Shown here: positions 27,008 to 36,292 of the stretch, in pieces
Layout: every line of letters starts with the position of its first letter
Numbering within the stretch: position 1 is the first letter of the stretch
Assembly (NCBI GenBank): GCA_903871545.1
Contig: CAIQHG010000086.1
Location: forward strand, 1-52,053
Origin: an uncultured Burkholderiales bacterium
Lineage (GTDB): Bacteria > Pseudomonadota > Gammaproteobacteria > Burkholderiales > Burkholderiaceae_C
DNA: 52,053 nt
Reading direction: 5' to 3'
The notes under the pieces: model-generated
The model's input: only the letters and a program-made list of their open reading frames with translations
What the model was told of the DNA's origin: nothing
Database searches by the model: none
Program-made: the position numbers and the translations under genes

Positions 27008-27646
27008 TTGCGCAACCCTTACGCTGTGGCACTCACCCAAGCAGAGTCAAGCCCTAAGAAGCGAAAATGTGCTTTAGGCGGACCAACTAATTTTGAAAAT
27101 AACTTGACACAACCTAACCCAACTGAAAGCGCCGCCCAAGCCGCCCAAGCCGCAGATACCGCCAATACAGCAAATAGGGCTATTTCCGATAAAAATCCAA
27201 GTACACCGAACCTGTCGAGTTCTAGCGTCAAGTTGACACAAAACGTTGCTGTCAGTGCACTCATTGCTTTGATTGTTTTGTCTGTGGCTTGGGAGCTTTG
27301 GATAGCTCCGATCAGAGAGGGCGGCTCATGGCTGTGCCTTAAAGCGTTGCCACTTTGCATACCTTTAACAGGACTTCTTAAAAACAGAATGTACACTTAT
27401 CGTTGGCTGAGTCTTTGGATTTGGTTCTACTTTACTGAAGGCGTTGTTCGAAGTTGGGGAGACACTTACCCAAGCAATTTATTAGCAGGCTTAGAGGTGT
27501 TGATTTGTTTGATACTCTTTGGCGCTTGTGCGCTACACGTTCGGTTTAGGTTTGAGAGTGCAAAAATGATCCTCAACTCGAGTGACTCACCATCAAATTC
27601 GTCTTCCAACCTTCCTACAAAATCCCCAACCCAACCCGAACCATAA
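27008..27646 (+). CDS. DUF2069 membrane protein
   Basis: The conserved part (about residues 75-190) has four hydrophobic helices and the family-like segments LCLKALPLCIPLTGLLKNRMYTYRW and FYFTEGVVRSWGD. This matches small DUF2069 inner-membrane proteins. The first 75 residues are a low-complexity, A/N/S-rich region absent from most family members. They depend on a TTG start at 27008, the first start after an in-frame TAA at 26984, so translation may begin later. The tail is Ser/Pro-rich. It lies 14 bases upstream of the FAD-linked oxidase gene and probably shares its transcript. The function is unknown. Confidence 0.78.
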   Translation: MRNPYAVALTQAESSPKKRKCALGGPTNFENNLTQPNPTESAAQAAQAADTANTANRAISDKNPSTPNLSSSSVKLTQNVAVSALIALIVLSVAWELWIAPIREGGSWLCLKALPLCIPLTGLLKNRMYTYRWLSLWIWFYFTEGVVRSWGDTYPSNLLAGLEVLICLILFGACALHVRFRFESAKMILNSSDSPSNSSSNLPTKSPTQPEP

Positions 27647-27660
27647 GACCCTTACTCAAG

Positions 27661-29076
27661 ATGAAAGACTTGCTAGAAGAATTAAAAACAATTGTTGGTT
27701 CAAATCATGTTCAAACTACAGGGGACCTTCTTCGGTTTGAGGAAGACTGGCGAAAGCGAAATAGAGGCAAAGCGCTTGCTGTCGTGAGTCCAAAAACAAC
27801 TGAAGAGGTCGCTCAAATTGTCAAAGCTTGTGTACAAGCAAATGTAAGTATAGTTCCCCAAGGTGGCAACACCAGCATGGTCGTAGGTGCTATACCCAAC
27901 GAATCAGGAACGCAGGTACTGCTCAGCTTGCAAAGGATGAATGAGATCCGCTCAATTGATGCTGAAAACCTGACAATCGTAGTTGACTCGGGTTGCGTGC
28001 TACAAAACGTTCAACTTGCGGCTGAGAAAGTGGGATTTTTATTTCCCTTAAGTTTAGGCTCTCAAGGCAGTTGCACCATTGGGGGCAATTTATCCACCAA
28101 CGCCGGGGGCACACAAGTGGTTAGGTACGGTAACGCGCGCGAATTATGCCTAGGCCTTGAGGTAGTGACTGCATCAGGAGATATTTGGCATGGACTTACA
28201 GGACTTAGAAAAGACAATACGGGCTACGACCTTAGAAACTTGTACATCGGTAGCGAAGGTACTTTAGGAATAATAACGGCAGCAACATTAAAGTTATACC
28301 CCTTGCCAGCAGCAAAACTGACTGCCTGGGCAGCTGTCCCCAACATCGAGAAAGCCGTGAAGTTGCTCGGATTGGCACACCAAACTCTGGGGCCCGCTTT
28401 AAGTGGATTTGAAATGATGGGGCAATTCGCGCTCGGATTAGTGGATCAACACTTTCCACAACTAAGGGTCCCTTTGTGGAAGGATAGCGCTTACTGCGTA
28501 TTGCTTGAGGCCTCGGACAGTGAGTCAGAGTCTCACGCGCGTGCTCAGTTTGAGACGCTCATGCAAACTGCTTTCTCAGATGAAATCATTACCGATGCGG
28601 TCATAGCAGAGAGCATCGCACAGGCAAAAGCGCTGTGGCTAATTCGAGAAAATATCACCATGGCCCAAGCCGCACAAGGCCTGAACATAAAGCATGATAT
28701 ATCGATCCCCGTCTCCCGCATTGCAGAGTTTGTTGAACACACTGATGCACTGATAACTCAAAAAATAAATGGGGCAAAGATTGTCAATTTTGGTCACTTA
28801 GGTGATGGGAATCTGCACTATAACGTTCAAGCCCCCTTAGGCTTAGATCATAAAGATTTCTTAAAAATACATGAGCACGAAATCAACACGCTAGTCTACG
28901 ACTGCGTTAAAGAATTTGGAGGGTCCATCTCTGCAGAGCACGGTGTCGGCAGTTTAAAGGTAGAGACCCTTAAACACTACAAAGATCCTACGGCGCTTCA
29001 TTTAATGAGATTAATCAAGGGTGCATTAGATCCTAAGAATTTGATGAATCCGGGCCGGGTTATTCAACCAGAATAA
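27661..29076 (+). CDS. FAD-binding oxidoreductase, D-2-hydroxyacid (D-2-hydroxyglutarate/D-lactate) dehydrogenase type
   Basis: The 471-residue protein belongs to the FAD-binding PCMH/FAD-oxidase C family. The FAD domain has VPQGGNTSMVVGA near residue 67, GSQGSCTIGGNLSTNAGG near 136 and IGSEGTLGIIT near 195. The C-terminal domain has NFGHLGDGNLHYN and ends SAEHGVGSLK...DPKNLMNPGR. Such enzymes oxidise D-2-hydroxyacids and pass electrons to a flavoprotein or quinone. The overall pattern is closest to D-2-hydroxyglutarate dehydrogenase-like proteins, but the exact substrate cannot be read from the sequence. It follows the DUF2069 gene closely. No cytochrome or iron-sulfur partner gene is adjacent. 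Confidence 0.92.
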   Translation: MKDLLEELKTIVGSNHVQTTGDLLRFEEDWRKRNRGKALAVVSPKTTEEVAQIVKACVQANVSIVPQGGNTSMVVGAIPNESGTQVLLSLQRMNEIRSIDAENLTIVVDSGCVLQNVQLAAEKVGFLFPLSLGSQGSCTIGGNLSTNAGGTQVVRYGNARELCLGLEVVTASGDIWHGLTGLRKDNTGYDLRNLYIGSEGTLGIITAATLKLYPLPAAKLTAWAAVPNIEKAVKLLGLAHQTLGPALSGFEMMGQFALGLVDQHFPQLRVPLWKDSAYCVLLEASDSESESHARAQFETLMQTAFSDEIITDAVIAESIAQAKALWLIRENITMAQAAQGLNIKHDISIPVSRIAEFVEHTDALITQKINGAKIVNFGHLGDGNLHYNVQAPLGLDHKDFLKIHEHEINTLVYDCVKEFGGSISAEHGVGSLKVETLKHYKDPTALHLMRLIKGALDPKNLMNPGRVIQPE

Positions 29077-29179
29077 AGCTACTAAAATACGAAGTAGTAT
29101 CTTTTTAAACGTCTTTTTTGGTATTTGAGAGTTCCAACCATTTTCCTGTTGGCGTTATAGTCTGTTTTTTAATTTTCAA

Positions 29180-30034
29180 ATGAATACTTCTACACCTAAA
29201 GTCAGCTCACCTAGCGATCAATATGAAGTGTTCATGAAACACGTGCTCACACACGGCGTTCAAAAAGAGGACCGAACAGGCACAGGTACTCAAAGTGTTT
29301 TTGGATACCAAATGCGCTTTAATTTAGAGTGCGGGTTTCCTCTTGTTACGACAAAGAAGGTTCATCTTAAGTCCATTATTTATGAGCTACTTTGGTTCCT
29401 AAAAGGTGAGAGTAACGCAAAATGGCTCCAAGATAAAGGAGTCACAATTTGGGATGAATGGGCAAAAGAGGACGGAGATCTTGGACCCGTTTATGGTGTG
29501 CAGTGGAGATGTTGGCCAACACCAGAGGGTGGCCAAATTGATCAAATCGCGGATTTGATTAAAACTTTAAAAACAAATCCTAATTCAAGAAGAATGATTG
29601 TGAGCGCTTGGAATGTGTCTGAACTAGATAAAATGGCGCTTATGCCGTGCCACGCTTTCTTTCAATTTTACGTGGCCCCCGCAGATTCGAGAGTTATGGG
29701 CTCGCGTCCCAAACTAAGCTGCCAGTTATATCAACGCAGTGCTGATATCTTTTTAGGGGTACCGTTTAATATCGCCAGTTACGCATTGCTGACCCACATG
29801 GTTGCTCAGCAATGCGGTATGGATGTGGGAGACTTTATTTGGACAGGCGGAGACTGCCACATTTACAGCAACCACAAAGAACAAGTCAACCTCCAGCTAT
29901 CAAGACAGCCCCACAGTTACCCCAGGCTGCATATCAAGCGCACTCCCCCGACTATCTTTGACTATGAGTTTGAGGATTTTGAAGTTTTGGACTACACCCA
30001 CCACCCAGCGATCAAGGCGCCTGTAGCCGTTTAA
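29180..30034 (+). CDS. thyA: thymidylate synthase
   Basis: ThyA methylates dUMP to dTMP with methylene-tetrahydrofolate, giving dihydrofolate that the nearby DHFR (31509) reduces. Conserved features include the phosphate-binding DRTGTGT, catalytic Cys157 in [28 protein letters not shown] and the C-terminal IKAPVAV. At 284 residues it is about 20 longer than E. coli ThyA. The difference is an N-terminal extension ([14 protein letters not shown]) and a short insertion (SRVMGSRP) before the KLSCQLYQR segment. A hairpin with a T tract follows the gene. Confidence 0.98.
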   Translation: MNTSTPKVSSPSDQYEVFMKHVLTHGVQKEDRTGTGTQSVFGYQMRFNLECGFPLVTTKKVHLKSIIYELLWFLKGESNAKWLQDKGVTIWDEWAKEDGDLGPVYGVQWRCWPTPEGGQIDQIADLIKTLKTNPNSRRMIVSAWNVSELDKMALMPCHAFFQFYVAPADSRVMGSRPKLSCQLYQRSADIFLGVPFNIASYALLTHMVAQQCGMDVGDFIWTGGDCHIYSNHKEQVNLQLSRQPHSYPRLHIKRTPPTIFDYEFEDFEVLDYTHHPAIKAPVAV

Positions 30035-30040
30035 AGTTTT

Positions 30041-30070
30041 AAAGCCCCTTATTTGCTGCAAACGGCTTTT
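30041..30070 (+). terminator. intrinsic terminator after thyA
   Basis: AAAGCC (30041-30046) pairs with GGCTTT (30064-30069), and TTTGC/GCAAA can pair inside the loop. A short T run follows at 30067-30070. It sits between thyA and the convergent methyltransferase gene and could act in either direction. The stem is interrupted, so strength is moderate. Confidence 0.55.
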
Positions 30071-30073
30071 CAG

Positions 30074-31330
30074 CTAATCTTGGAGACCCAAGCGCCACAA
30101 AGTGGTCAGCTCACGAGATCGAGCGGCGTAAAAGGGATCAAAGGAGTCACTTGTCTTGCGGTGCAAAGGTCTAACGTCTTGTCGATCTATGACCACTAAA
30201 CCAGCTTTTGCAATCCAACCTAAGAGCTCCCCCTCCTCTCTTAGTCCTAAGAGTTCTGCGAAGTTGGACATGATAAGCCACCCCTGAGCACCCGGTAAAA
30301 GGTGGGAGGGCAGACCTTGTAAAAAGCCTAGCAACATTTGACTATTGGGGTCAAAAACGGCGCTATCAACAGAGGCGCTTGTTGCAGCAGGTAGCCAAGG
30401 CGGATTACAAACGATGAGGGAAGCTTTTTTACCATCCGGAAATAAATCAGCATGACTGACCAAAATATTTTTTTTCAACCCCAAATCCGCCACATTCGAC
30501 TCTGCGCAAATAACCGCTCTTTTACTTTGGTCGGTCGCAATAATTTGCCTTACGCCTCGTTTAGCTAATAGTATTGATAAAACGCCTGTACCCGTACCAA
30601 TGTCAAAAGCGATTGAATCTTGGGCGAGCGCTTGAGGCAAGGGTGCCTCGGCCAACAAGCCTAAGTACTCACCTCGAATGGGGGAGAAAACACCAAAATG
30701 CGGATGAATCTTAAAAGGTTTTATTCCCCTTTCTGTCATGTCAATATAGACCCCCTTTTTTCTCCACTCATAAGCACTGATAACGCCCAATAACTCGCGC
30801 AGAGAAATAATGTAGGGCGCAGCATCAGCGCCGTAAGCTTGCCCGCAGGCGCTAAGCACATTGGGGGCTCTTTTTAAATCTATTAAATGATTACTTTGAA
30901 CGCTGATGAGGAGTCTGCCAAGGATCTCCGCTTTTACTTTCTGAGAAATCCTAAATTCCTGGTACTCATTTTTGATCTCTGCCAAGGCAGTAGGATTTGG
31001 ATTTAAAACTGTTTTAGGGCTTGAGTTTTCTCCCACAGCCCTTGTTTTGACTGGTTTAGAAGAAAGTAATTTTTTACTTTTAAGCAGTTTGTGTGCTCTA
31101 TTTTTTTCAAAACGTCTTGACATCGCTTGAAGCAATTGACGTGCATTTTGAAAATCTCCCCTCCACAGGAGCGAACAACCCGAGCTTGCCAGTTTATAGG
31201 CCTGATCTGCACTAAAAGTGTCATCAATATATATTATTTTCTCTGGCAATTTGGAACCGTTTTCTGATCTCCATTCAAATTGCTGCTTTTCGCCGTTGAT
31301 ATCTATTTGAATAAAATGTAAACTTTGCAT
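30074..31330 (-). CDS. class I SAM-dependent methyltransferase (RlmG/PrmC-like)
   Basis: The C-terminal half is a Rossmann methyltransferase domain. It carries the SAM motif AFDIGTGTGVLSILLAKRG and the NPPW motif (VCNPPWLPA), typical of enzymes that methylate an amino group on a base or glutamine side chain. The N-terminal half (about 1-200) includes a basic region (KSKKLLSSKPVKTRA) and may bind substrate. Length is 418 residues. The target could be rRNA, a protein or a small molecule and cannot be decided from the sequence. It lies on the opposite strand between thyA and folA with no obvious operon partner. Confidence 0.85.
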   Translation of the reverse strand: MQSLHFIQIDINGEKQQFEWRSENGSKLPEKIIYIDDTFSADQAYKLASSGCSLLWRGDFQNARQLLQAMSRRFEKNRAHKLLKSKKLLSSKPVKTRAVGENSSPKTVLNPNPTALAEIKNEYQEFRISQKVKAEILGRLLISVQSNHLIDLKRAPNVLSACGQAYGADAAPYIISLRELLGVISAYEWRKKGVYIDMTERGIKPFKIHPHFGVFSPIRGEYLGLLAEAPLPQALAQDSIAFDIGTGTGVLSILLAKRGVRQIIATDQSKRAVICAESNVADLGLKKNILVSHADLFPDGKKASLIVCNPPWLPAATSASVDSAVFDPNSQMLLGFLQGLPSHLLPGAQGWLIMSNFAELLGLREEGELLGWIAKAGLVVIDRQDVRPLHRKTSDSFDPFYAARSRELTTLWRLGLQD

Positions 31331-31508
31331 ATCAAAATTTCGCTGCTTTGTTTAGTTAATGCAAAGTTGGCGAAAAATACTCTTTTGCAAATGACAGCAA
31401 TGTATTTTTCGCATTAAAGTGGCGAGTGGCGGCATGCTTCATGGATTGTTTCAACTCAGTGGCAAGAAGGTGTGAGAGAATAATGCTACTCAAGTTTTAC
31501 CATCCAAG

Positions 31509-32003
31509 ATGTCTCTTAATTTAATTTTTGCTCGCTCTAAAAACGGAGTGATCGGTCATAATAACTCGCTACCGTGGCACCTGCCTGAAGATCTAATTCA
31601 TTTTAAGAATACCACAATGGGCAGCCCGGTTATTATGGGCCGCAAAACCTGGGAATCTATACCTGAGAAATTTCGTCCACTGCCAGGCAGGTTAAATTTA
31701 GTTCTTAGCCGATCTTTAAAACTTAACCTAAAAGGGGTTGAGGTGGTTCAAAGTGTGCAAGAGGCCTTGTCTGAGGTCGATGCAAAATCTGATATTTGGG
31801 TTATTGGGGGTGCTGAGGTTTATGCGCAGTGCATACACATTGCAAAAAGCGCCGTGGTAACGGAAATTGATTGTGATTTTGAGGGTGACGCCAAGGCGCC
31901 AGAGTTTGACTCCAAGTGGGTTGAGCGTAAACGCACCCTCCACACTGCAGCAAATGGATTGATTTATAGTTTGGTTTATTTAGAAAACACAGGAGTAAAA
32001 TAA
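31509..32003 (+). CDS. folA: dihydrofolate reductase
   Basis: DHFR reduces dihydrofolate to tetrahydrofolate with NADPH. The 164-residue protein shows the expected N-terminal LIFARSKNGVIGHNNSLPWHLPEDL with the catalytic acidic residue (Glu in PEDL). It also has VIMGRKTWESIP and IWVIGGAEVYAQ, the NADPH-binding segment. Length is normal. It is followed one base later by the DUF4337 gene, whose ribosome site AGGAG lies within the end of folA, so the two are co-translated. Confidence 0.97.
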   Translation: MSLNLIFARSKNGVIGHNNSLPWHLPEDLIHFKNTTMGSPVIMGRKTWESIPEKFRPLPGRLNLVLSRSLKLNLKGVEVVQSVQEALSEVDAKSDIWVIGGAEVYAQCIHIAKSAVVTEIDCDFEGDAKAPEFDSKWVERKRTLHTAANGLIYSLVYLENTGVK

Positions 32004-32004
32004 C

Positions 32005-32592
32005 ATGTCAGAAGAAGGCTTTGAAGTCCACGGACCCCATGATCACGCAGTAGAGCATGCGAGTACCTCCCATCACCCTAGTGCCGGACAAAGTATGACG
32101 GCTCAAATTGCAATGTTTACCGCCATTATTGCTACATTTGGGGCAATTTTTGGATACATGGCAGGTGCAACGCAGGCAGATGCTGGACTTTTCAAAAACA
32201 ACGCTGCACTTATCAAAACAGAAGCTGCAAATCAATGGAATTTCTACCAAGCAAAGAGCAGCAAACAAAATCTGTGGGAATTAGCTCTTGATGTAGCGCC
32301 CAGTAAAAGGATTGAGTTTTACACAACTGAGATAGCCCGGTACAAGTCTGAAAAAGCAGAAATTAAGAAAGCTGCTGAAAAATTAGAAGCCGAAGTTAAA
32401 GAGTGGGAGGAGAGATCGGATCATGAGATGCATAACCACCACCGGTGGGCACAAGCAACAACGGTTCTTCAAGTCTGCGTTGCACTGGCTGCAATTGCAC
32501 TGTTGACGCGCAAAAATTGGTTAAAAAAATGTATGTACGCAGTAGGTGGAGGCGGTTTAGTCATCGGTTTACTTGCATACTTACAAATCTAG
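32005..32592 (+). CDS. DUF4337 membrane protein
   Basis: The 195-residue protein has a His-rich N-terminus (HGPHDHAVEHASTSHHPS), a membrane helix at about 32-53, a charged coiled-coil-like stretch (about 100-140, rich in K, A and E) and two further C-terminal helices (VLQVCVALAAIALLT and AVGGGGLVIGLLAYLQI). This arrangement is that of DUF4337, a family of unknown function. The ATG is one base after the folA stop and uses an AGGAG inside folA. The next gene, encoding exonuclease III, follows after about 25 bases. Confidence 0.86.
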   Translation: MSEEGFEVHGPHDHAVEHASTSHHPSAGQSMTAQIAMFTAIIATFGAIFGYMAGATQADAGLFKNNAALIKTEAANQWNFYQAKSSKQNLWELALDVAPSKRIEFYTTEIARYKSEKAEIKKAAEKLEAEVKEWEERSDHEMHNHHRWAQATTVLQVCVALAAIALLTRKNWLKKCMYAVGGGGLVIGLLAYLQI

Positions 32593-32616
32593 TTAATCTT
32601 TGAATAATTTTCTTTG

Positions 32617-33405
32617 ATGATTAAATTAGCAACTTGGAATGTCAATTCTTTGGGTGTACGTCTCCCTCAAGTACTTGAATGGTTGTCGCTGGATCCAACT
32701 GGTTTGGGCGAGTCAGGCGTGGATTTATTGGCAATTCAAGAAACCAAGACTACAGATGATAAATTTCCGCTAAAAGAGTTAGAGTCATCTCATTTTCACG
32801 TCGCATTTCACGGTCAAAAGACTTATAACGGCGTTGCTTTAATTTCAAAGTTTCCACTGGAAAATATTGTTAAAAATATACCCGGATTTGAAGATGAGAT
32901 GGCCAGAGTGATCTCGGCAACTGTGAACGGCGTCAGAGTCATAGGCGCATATTTTCCAAATGGACAAGACCCACAGAGCGATAAATTTCAGTACAAAATG
33001 CGCTGGCTTACGGCTTTGCACGATTGGATAAAGAGTGAATTGATTCAATACCCCAAGATGATCTTGATGGGAGACTTTAATATCACCTTTGATGCTAGGG
33101 ACGTGTGGGATCCTGTAAAACTAGAGGGCACTATCCACTGCACACCTGAGGAGCGGGCTCATTTATTTGCGCTCATTGAACTGGGCTTTACGGATGCCTT
33201 CAGAGAGTTCGACGCTGAGGAGAAGAAATATTCTTGGTGGGATTACCGTGAGTTTGCTTTTAAAAGAAACCGCGGGCTACGAATTGATCACGTCTTGGTG
33301 AGCAACGCACTTAAACCTGAGTTGACTGGTTGTTTTATTGATAAAGGACCTAGGAAAAATGAACGTCCAAGTGACCACACGCCCGTGGTGGTATGCCTAA
33401 AGTAG
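32617..33405 (+). CDS. xth: exodeoxyribonuclease III / AP endonuclease
   Basis: This is a base-excision-repair nuclease of the EEP superfamily, about 262 residues. Motifs in order are LATWNVNSLGVRLPQVLEWL, AIQETKT (metal-binding Glu), MGDFNI, and SDHTPVVV with the catalytic His-Asp pair. ATG 32617 is preferred over TTG 32614 because it gives the typical MIKLATWNVNS start. It follows the DUF4337 gene closely and may be part of a folA transcript. It is convergent with ntrC. I cannot tell XthA from ExoA-type subfamilies with confidence. Confidence 0.94.
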   Translation: MIKLATWNVNSLGVRLPQVLEWLSLDPTGLGESGVDLLAIQETKTTDDKFPLKELESSHFHVAFHGQKTYNGVALISKFPLENIVKNIPGFEDEMARVISATVNGVRVIGAYFPNGQDPQSDKFQYKMRWLTALHDWIKSELIQYPKMILMGDFNITFDARDVWDPVKLEGTIHCTPEERAHLFALIELGFTDAFREFDAEEKKYSWWDYREFAFKRNRGLRIDHVLVSNALKPELTGCFIDKGPRKNERPSDHTPVVVCLK

Positions 33406-33474
33406 ATAGCGCTTTGCAAGGAAACTTGGGCAATTCATACCAATTAACCCAGCGACTACGACGTTCAAAATTTT

Positions 33475-35109
33475 TTACTCTAGACCTAACTCTTGAATCT
33501 TACGAGTGATTGTGTTTCTACCAATACCTAACTTTTGAGCTGCCTCGATCCTTCGTCCTCGTGTATTTGCGAGTGCTGTTTGAATCAACGTACTCTCAAA
33601 ACGTTTACTTAATATGTCCCAAACATCATGGTGACCTGCGACTAAAAGTGACATGGCCTGAGCTTCTAAACCGCTTTGCCAATCAGCTCCAAAGTTATTT
33701 GTTGAGCTCAGGTCCAAAGAACCCACTACAGTTGAGTTTGAGGCAGGGTGCTGAATAGCTCTATGTACTAAGCTTTCACTAAAACCAGAGGCTGAGTTGA
33801 GAGCTGCGTCGCTGAAAGGAGGATGTGCCAAGGACTCGGATACTTGCACTGCACCGATCTCGGCTTCACCAAGGTGCGTGCTTGAGTTTGTGTTTACATT
33901 TGAACCATGACCTTCAATCAGTACCTCCCCTGCAGAGCTCAATAGCGATGAGAGCACATCCGGTGGAAGATCCTTGGGTTCAATGTTTTGTGCAGGTGCC
34001 ATCACAGTTAACCAGTGACAGATATTCTCCAGTTGACGAACATTGCCTGGGAACGCAAAAGACTGCAACACGCGAAGCGCACTCTCTGAAATCCTTTTGT
34101 ACTCAACACCTAATTGTTGAGCACTTTGTTGCAAAAAATGATGGGTTAATGTGGGAATATCTTCTGCTCGCTCGCGAAGAGCAGGCAACCTAAGCCTTAT
34201 AACGTTTAGACGGTGAAATAAGTCCTCTCTAAAAACGCCGTCTTTCACCCTTTGCTCAAGGTCTTGATGCGTAGCAGCTATGACTCTCACATTGGCTTTT
34301 AAAGGTATGTGACCACCAACACGGTAAAAATTTCCATCGCTCAGCACGCGCAGTAAACGGGTTTGTAGGTCAAGTGGCATGTCCCCGATTTCGTCTAAGA
34401 AAAGAGTTCCTCCCTCGGCTTGCTCAAATCGACCTCTTCGCATGGTTTGAGCGCCCGTGAATGCACCTCTTTCGTGACCAAACAGCTCACTCTCCAAAAG
34501 ATCCTTCGGAATGGCTGCAGTATTGATTGCCACAAAGGTTCCGCTTGCACGGATAGAGTGCTTATGAAGAGCCCTTGCAACCAACTCTTTGCCTGATCCA
34601 GACTCTCCCGTTATCATCACCGTGACAAGACTTTGCCTTAGACGACCAATCGCTCTGAACACATCTTGCATAGCGGGTGCGTGACCAAGCATCTCAGTTG
34701 AGAGTTTCGAATCTACTGCGTCTCCTTGTTCTCGCTGACTCTCACCTACCGCACGCCGGATTAGCTCTATTGCCTTGGGTAGATCAAAGGGTTTGGGCAG
34801 GTACTCAAACGCCCCGCCTTGAAAGGAGGAGACTGCGCTATCCAAATCTGAATAAGCGGTCATGATAATGACCGGTAAGGAGGGATATTTTTGTTTGACT
34901 ACACTTAGCAATTCAAGCCCTGTTCCCCCAGGCATTCGAATGTCGCTTACTAAAACCTGCGGACTATCCTCTGCAGAGCAAGACTCAATCGCCATCAAAA
35001 CGTCCCTGGTATTTGTAAAACTGCGAGTGGGTATTTCCTCTCGCATCAATGCCTTTTCCAAGACGAAGCGAATAGACTGATCATCATCAACGATCCAAAT
35101 TGGTTTCAT
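33475..35109 (-). CDS. ntrC: NtrC, nitrogen regulation response regulator (sigma-54 activator)
   Basis: NtrC activates sigma-54 promoters under nitrogen limitation when phosphorylated by NtrB. The receiver domain has DDD at 8-10 and the phospho-acceptor Asp56 in SDIRMPGG. The AAA+ domain has GESGSGKE and the sigma-54-contacting loop GAFTGA. A Fis-type helix-turn-helix closes the protein ([22 protein letters not shown]). At 544 residues it is longer than E. coli NtrC (469). Most of the excess is a Ser-rich linker between the AAA+ domain and the DNA-binding end (about 390-490). It follows ntrB by 82 bases and should act on the glnA promoter in this window. Confidence 0.96.
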   Translation of the reverse strand: MKPIWIVDDDQSIRFVLEKALMREEIPTRSFTNTRDVLMAIESCSAEDSPQVLVSDIRMPGGTGLELLSVVKQKYPSLPVIIMTAYSDLDSAVSSFQGGAFEYLPKPFDLPKAIELIRRAVGESQREQGDAVDSKLSTEMLGHAPAMQDVFRAIGRLRQSLVTVMITGESGSGKELVARALHKHSIRASGTFVAINTAAIPKDLLESELFGHERGAFTGAQTMRRGRFEQAEGGTLFLDEIGDMPLDLQTRLLRVLSDGNFYRVGGHIPLKANVRVIAATHQDLEQRVKDGVFREDLFHRLNVIRLRLPALRERAEDIPTLTHHFLQQSAQQLGVEYKRISESALRVLQSFAFPGNVRQLENICHWLTVMAPAQNIEPKDLPPDVLSSLLSSAGEVLIEGHGSNVNTNSSTHLGEAEIGAVQVSESLAHPPFSDAALNSASGFSESLVHRAIQHPASNSTVVGSLDLSSTNNFGADWQSGLEAQAMSLLVAGHHDVWDILSKRFESTLIQTALANTRGRRIEAAQKLGIGRNTITRKIQELGLE

Positions 35110-35191
35110 TTAATAAAATACCTTCAACTTTAAATAAATCACTGTTTGCTAAAAATCTTTTATCTAATTGCCCCAAAAAATTCAGTCCAAT

Positions 35192-36250
35192 TTAGGGCAA
35201 TGGAATTAAGATCATAAAATCCGTTTTACCTGCCTCACTAACACACTCAATAACTCCTGCGTGTTGCTGTATAAAAGTTTGTGCCAAATTTAGACCCAAA
35301 CCGGAGCCCCCATCTCTGCCCGACACCAAGGGATAGAAAAGCCTATCCTTGATAGACTCTGGAATTCCAGGACCGTTATCTATCACATGCAATTCCAATG
35401 CCAATCGATTCATTTGTTTGCCAAATGTGACTTGTCTAGCGATTCGACTTCTTAAAATAATTTTTCCACTGCCAAGCGATATTAGATCTTTGAGAGCCTG
35501 AGCAGCGTTATGAACTAAATTAAGCACTGCTTGAATCAACTGCTCTAAATCTCCCATAAATTCGGGAATAGAAGTGTCATAGTCCCTCTCCACCTCCAAT
35601 CCCTTGGGAAACTCTGCCAGTATGAGTGAGCGAACACGTTCGCACACCTCGTGGATGTTAACGGGAGCTGCGGTGTGAGGTTTGCGGTGAGGGGCCAACA
35701 ATCGGTCCACCAACGCTTGAAGCCTATCTGCCTCCCTGATAATCACTTGGGTGTACTCGCTTAGATCTTTGGAGTCCATCTCCATCTCTAAGAGCTGGGC
35801 TGCGCCTCTAATGCCTCCTAAAGGATTTTTGATTTCGTGAGCCAGATTACGAATTAGCTCCTTATTAGCCTGAGCTTGATCAAGGGTTCTTTCCTCTTTA
35901 TCAATTTTATTTTGCTTATCCAGAGGTAAAAGCTCTATCAAAATATCGTTTGACTTGTCTAGTGGAACCAATATGACGTGAACTGCCACATCATCTTTAG
36001 CATAAAGTCTGACATTTGTGTCAAAGCGAAAAGCTGCGAACTCCTTTTTTCCAGCCGCTTTAAAAGCGTTTTTGAAAAAAACTTTTTCTATAAACAAATC
36101 AATCACTGCAGTTCCCTGTACCATTCTTCGAGGGACCTCCATTACGTCCTCGAACGCAGCATTGGCAAATATGACTGTGCCGTGTTGGTCAGCCACAACA
36201 ACAAGAGTTGCCAAATGATCGTAAGGGATAAATCGCGAATCAGTAGTCAA
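35192..36250 (-). CDS. ntrB: NtrB, nitrogen-sensing histidine kinase
   Basis: NtrB phosphorylates and dephosphorylates NtrC under control of PII. The 352-residue protein has an N-terminal PAS domain, starting near HLATLVVVADQHG. The HisKA domain has its phospho-acceptor His138 in NLAHEIKNPLGGIRGAAQLLE. The ATPase has an N box LNLVHNAAQAL, DNGPGIP and GGSGLGLNL. No membrane segments are present, as expected for the cytoplasmic kinase. The longest reading uses a TTG at 36250 without a clear Shine-Dalgarno sequence; no later ATG preserves the PAS start. It is followed by ntrC and preceded by a small secreted-protein gene and glnA. Confidence 0.96.
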   Translation of the reverse strand: MTTDSRFIPYDHLATLVVVADQHGTVIFANAAFEDVMEVPRRMVQGTAVIDLFIEKVFFKNAFKAAGKKEFAAFRFDTNVRLYAKDDVAVHVILVPLDKSNDILIELLPLDKQNKIDKEERTLDQAQANKELIRNLAHEIKNPLGGIRGAAQLLEMEMDSKDLSEYTQVIIREADRLQALVDRLLAPHRKPHTAAPVNIHEVCERVRSLILAEFPKGLEVERDYDTSIPEFMGDLEQLIQAVLNLVHNAAQALKDLISLGSGKIILRSRIARQVTFGKQMNRLALELHVIDNGPGIPESIKDRLFYPLVSGRDGGSGLGLNLAQTFIQQHAGVIECVSEAGKTDFMILIPLP

Positions 36251-36292
36251 AGTGTTTCAACCCAGTAGCAGTTAATAAAGCCAATAAAAGTA

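Noticed and set aside
26850..27032. 60-residue minus-strand reading between the YihY and DUF2069 genes
   Set aside because: It overlaps the start of the DUF2069 gene on the other strand, has no ribosome site, and its product looks random.
26997..27077. ATG-started 26-codon reading overlapping the DUF2069 N-terminus
   Set aside because: It has no ribosome site and no recognisable product. It probably arises by chance near the uncertain DUF2069 start.
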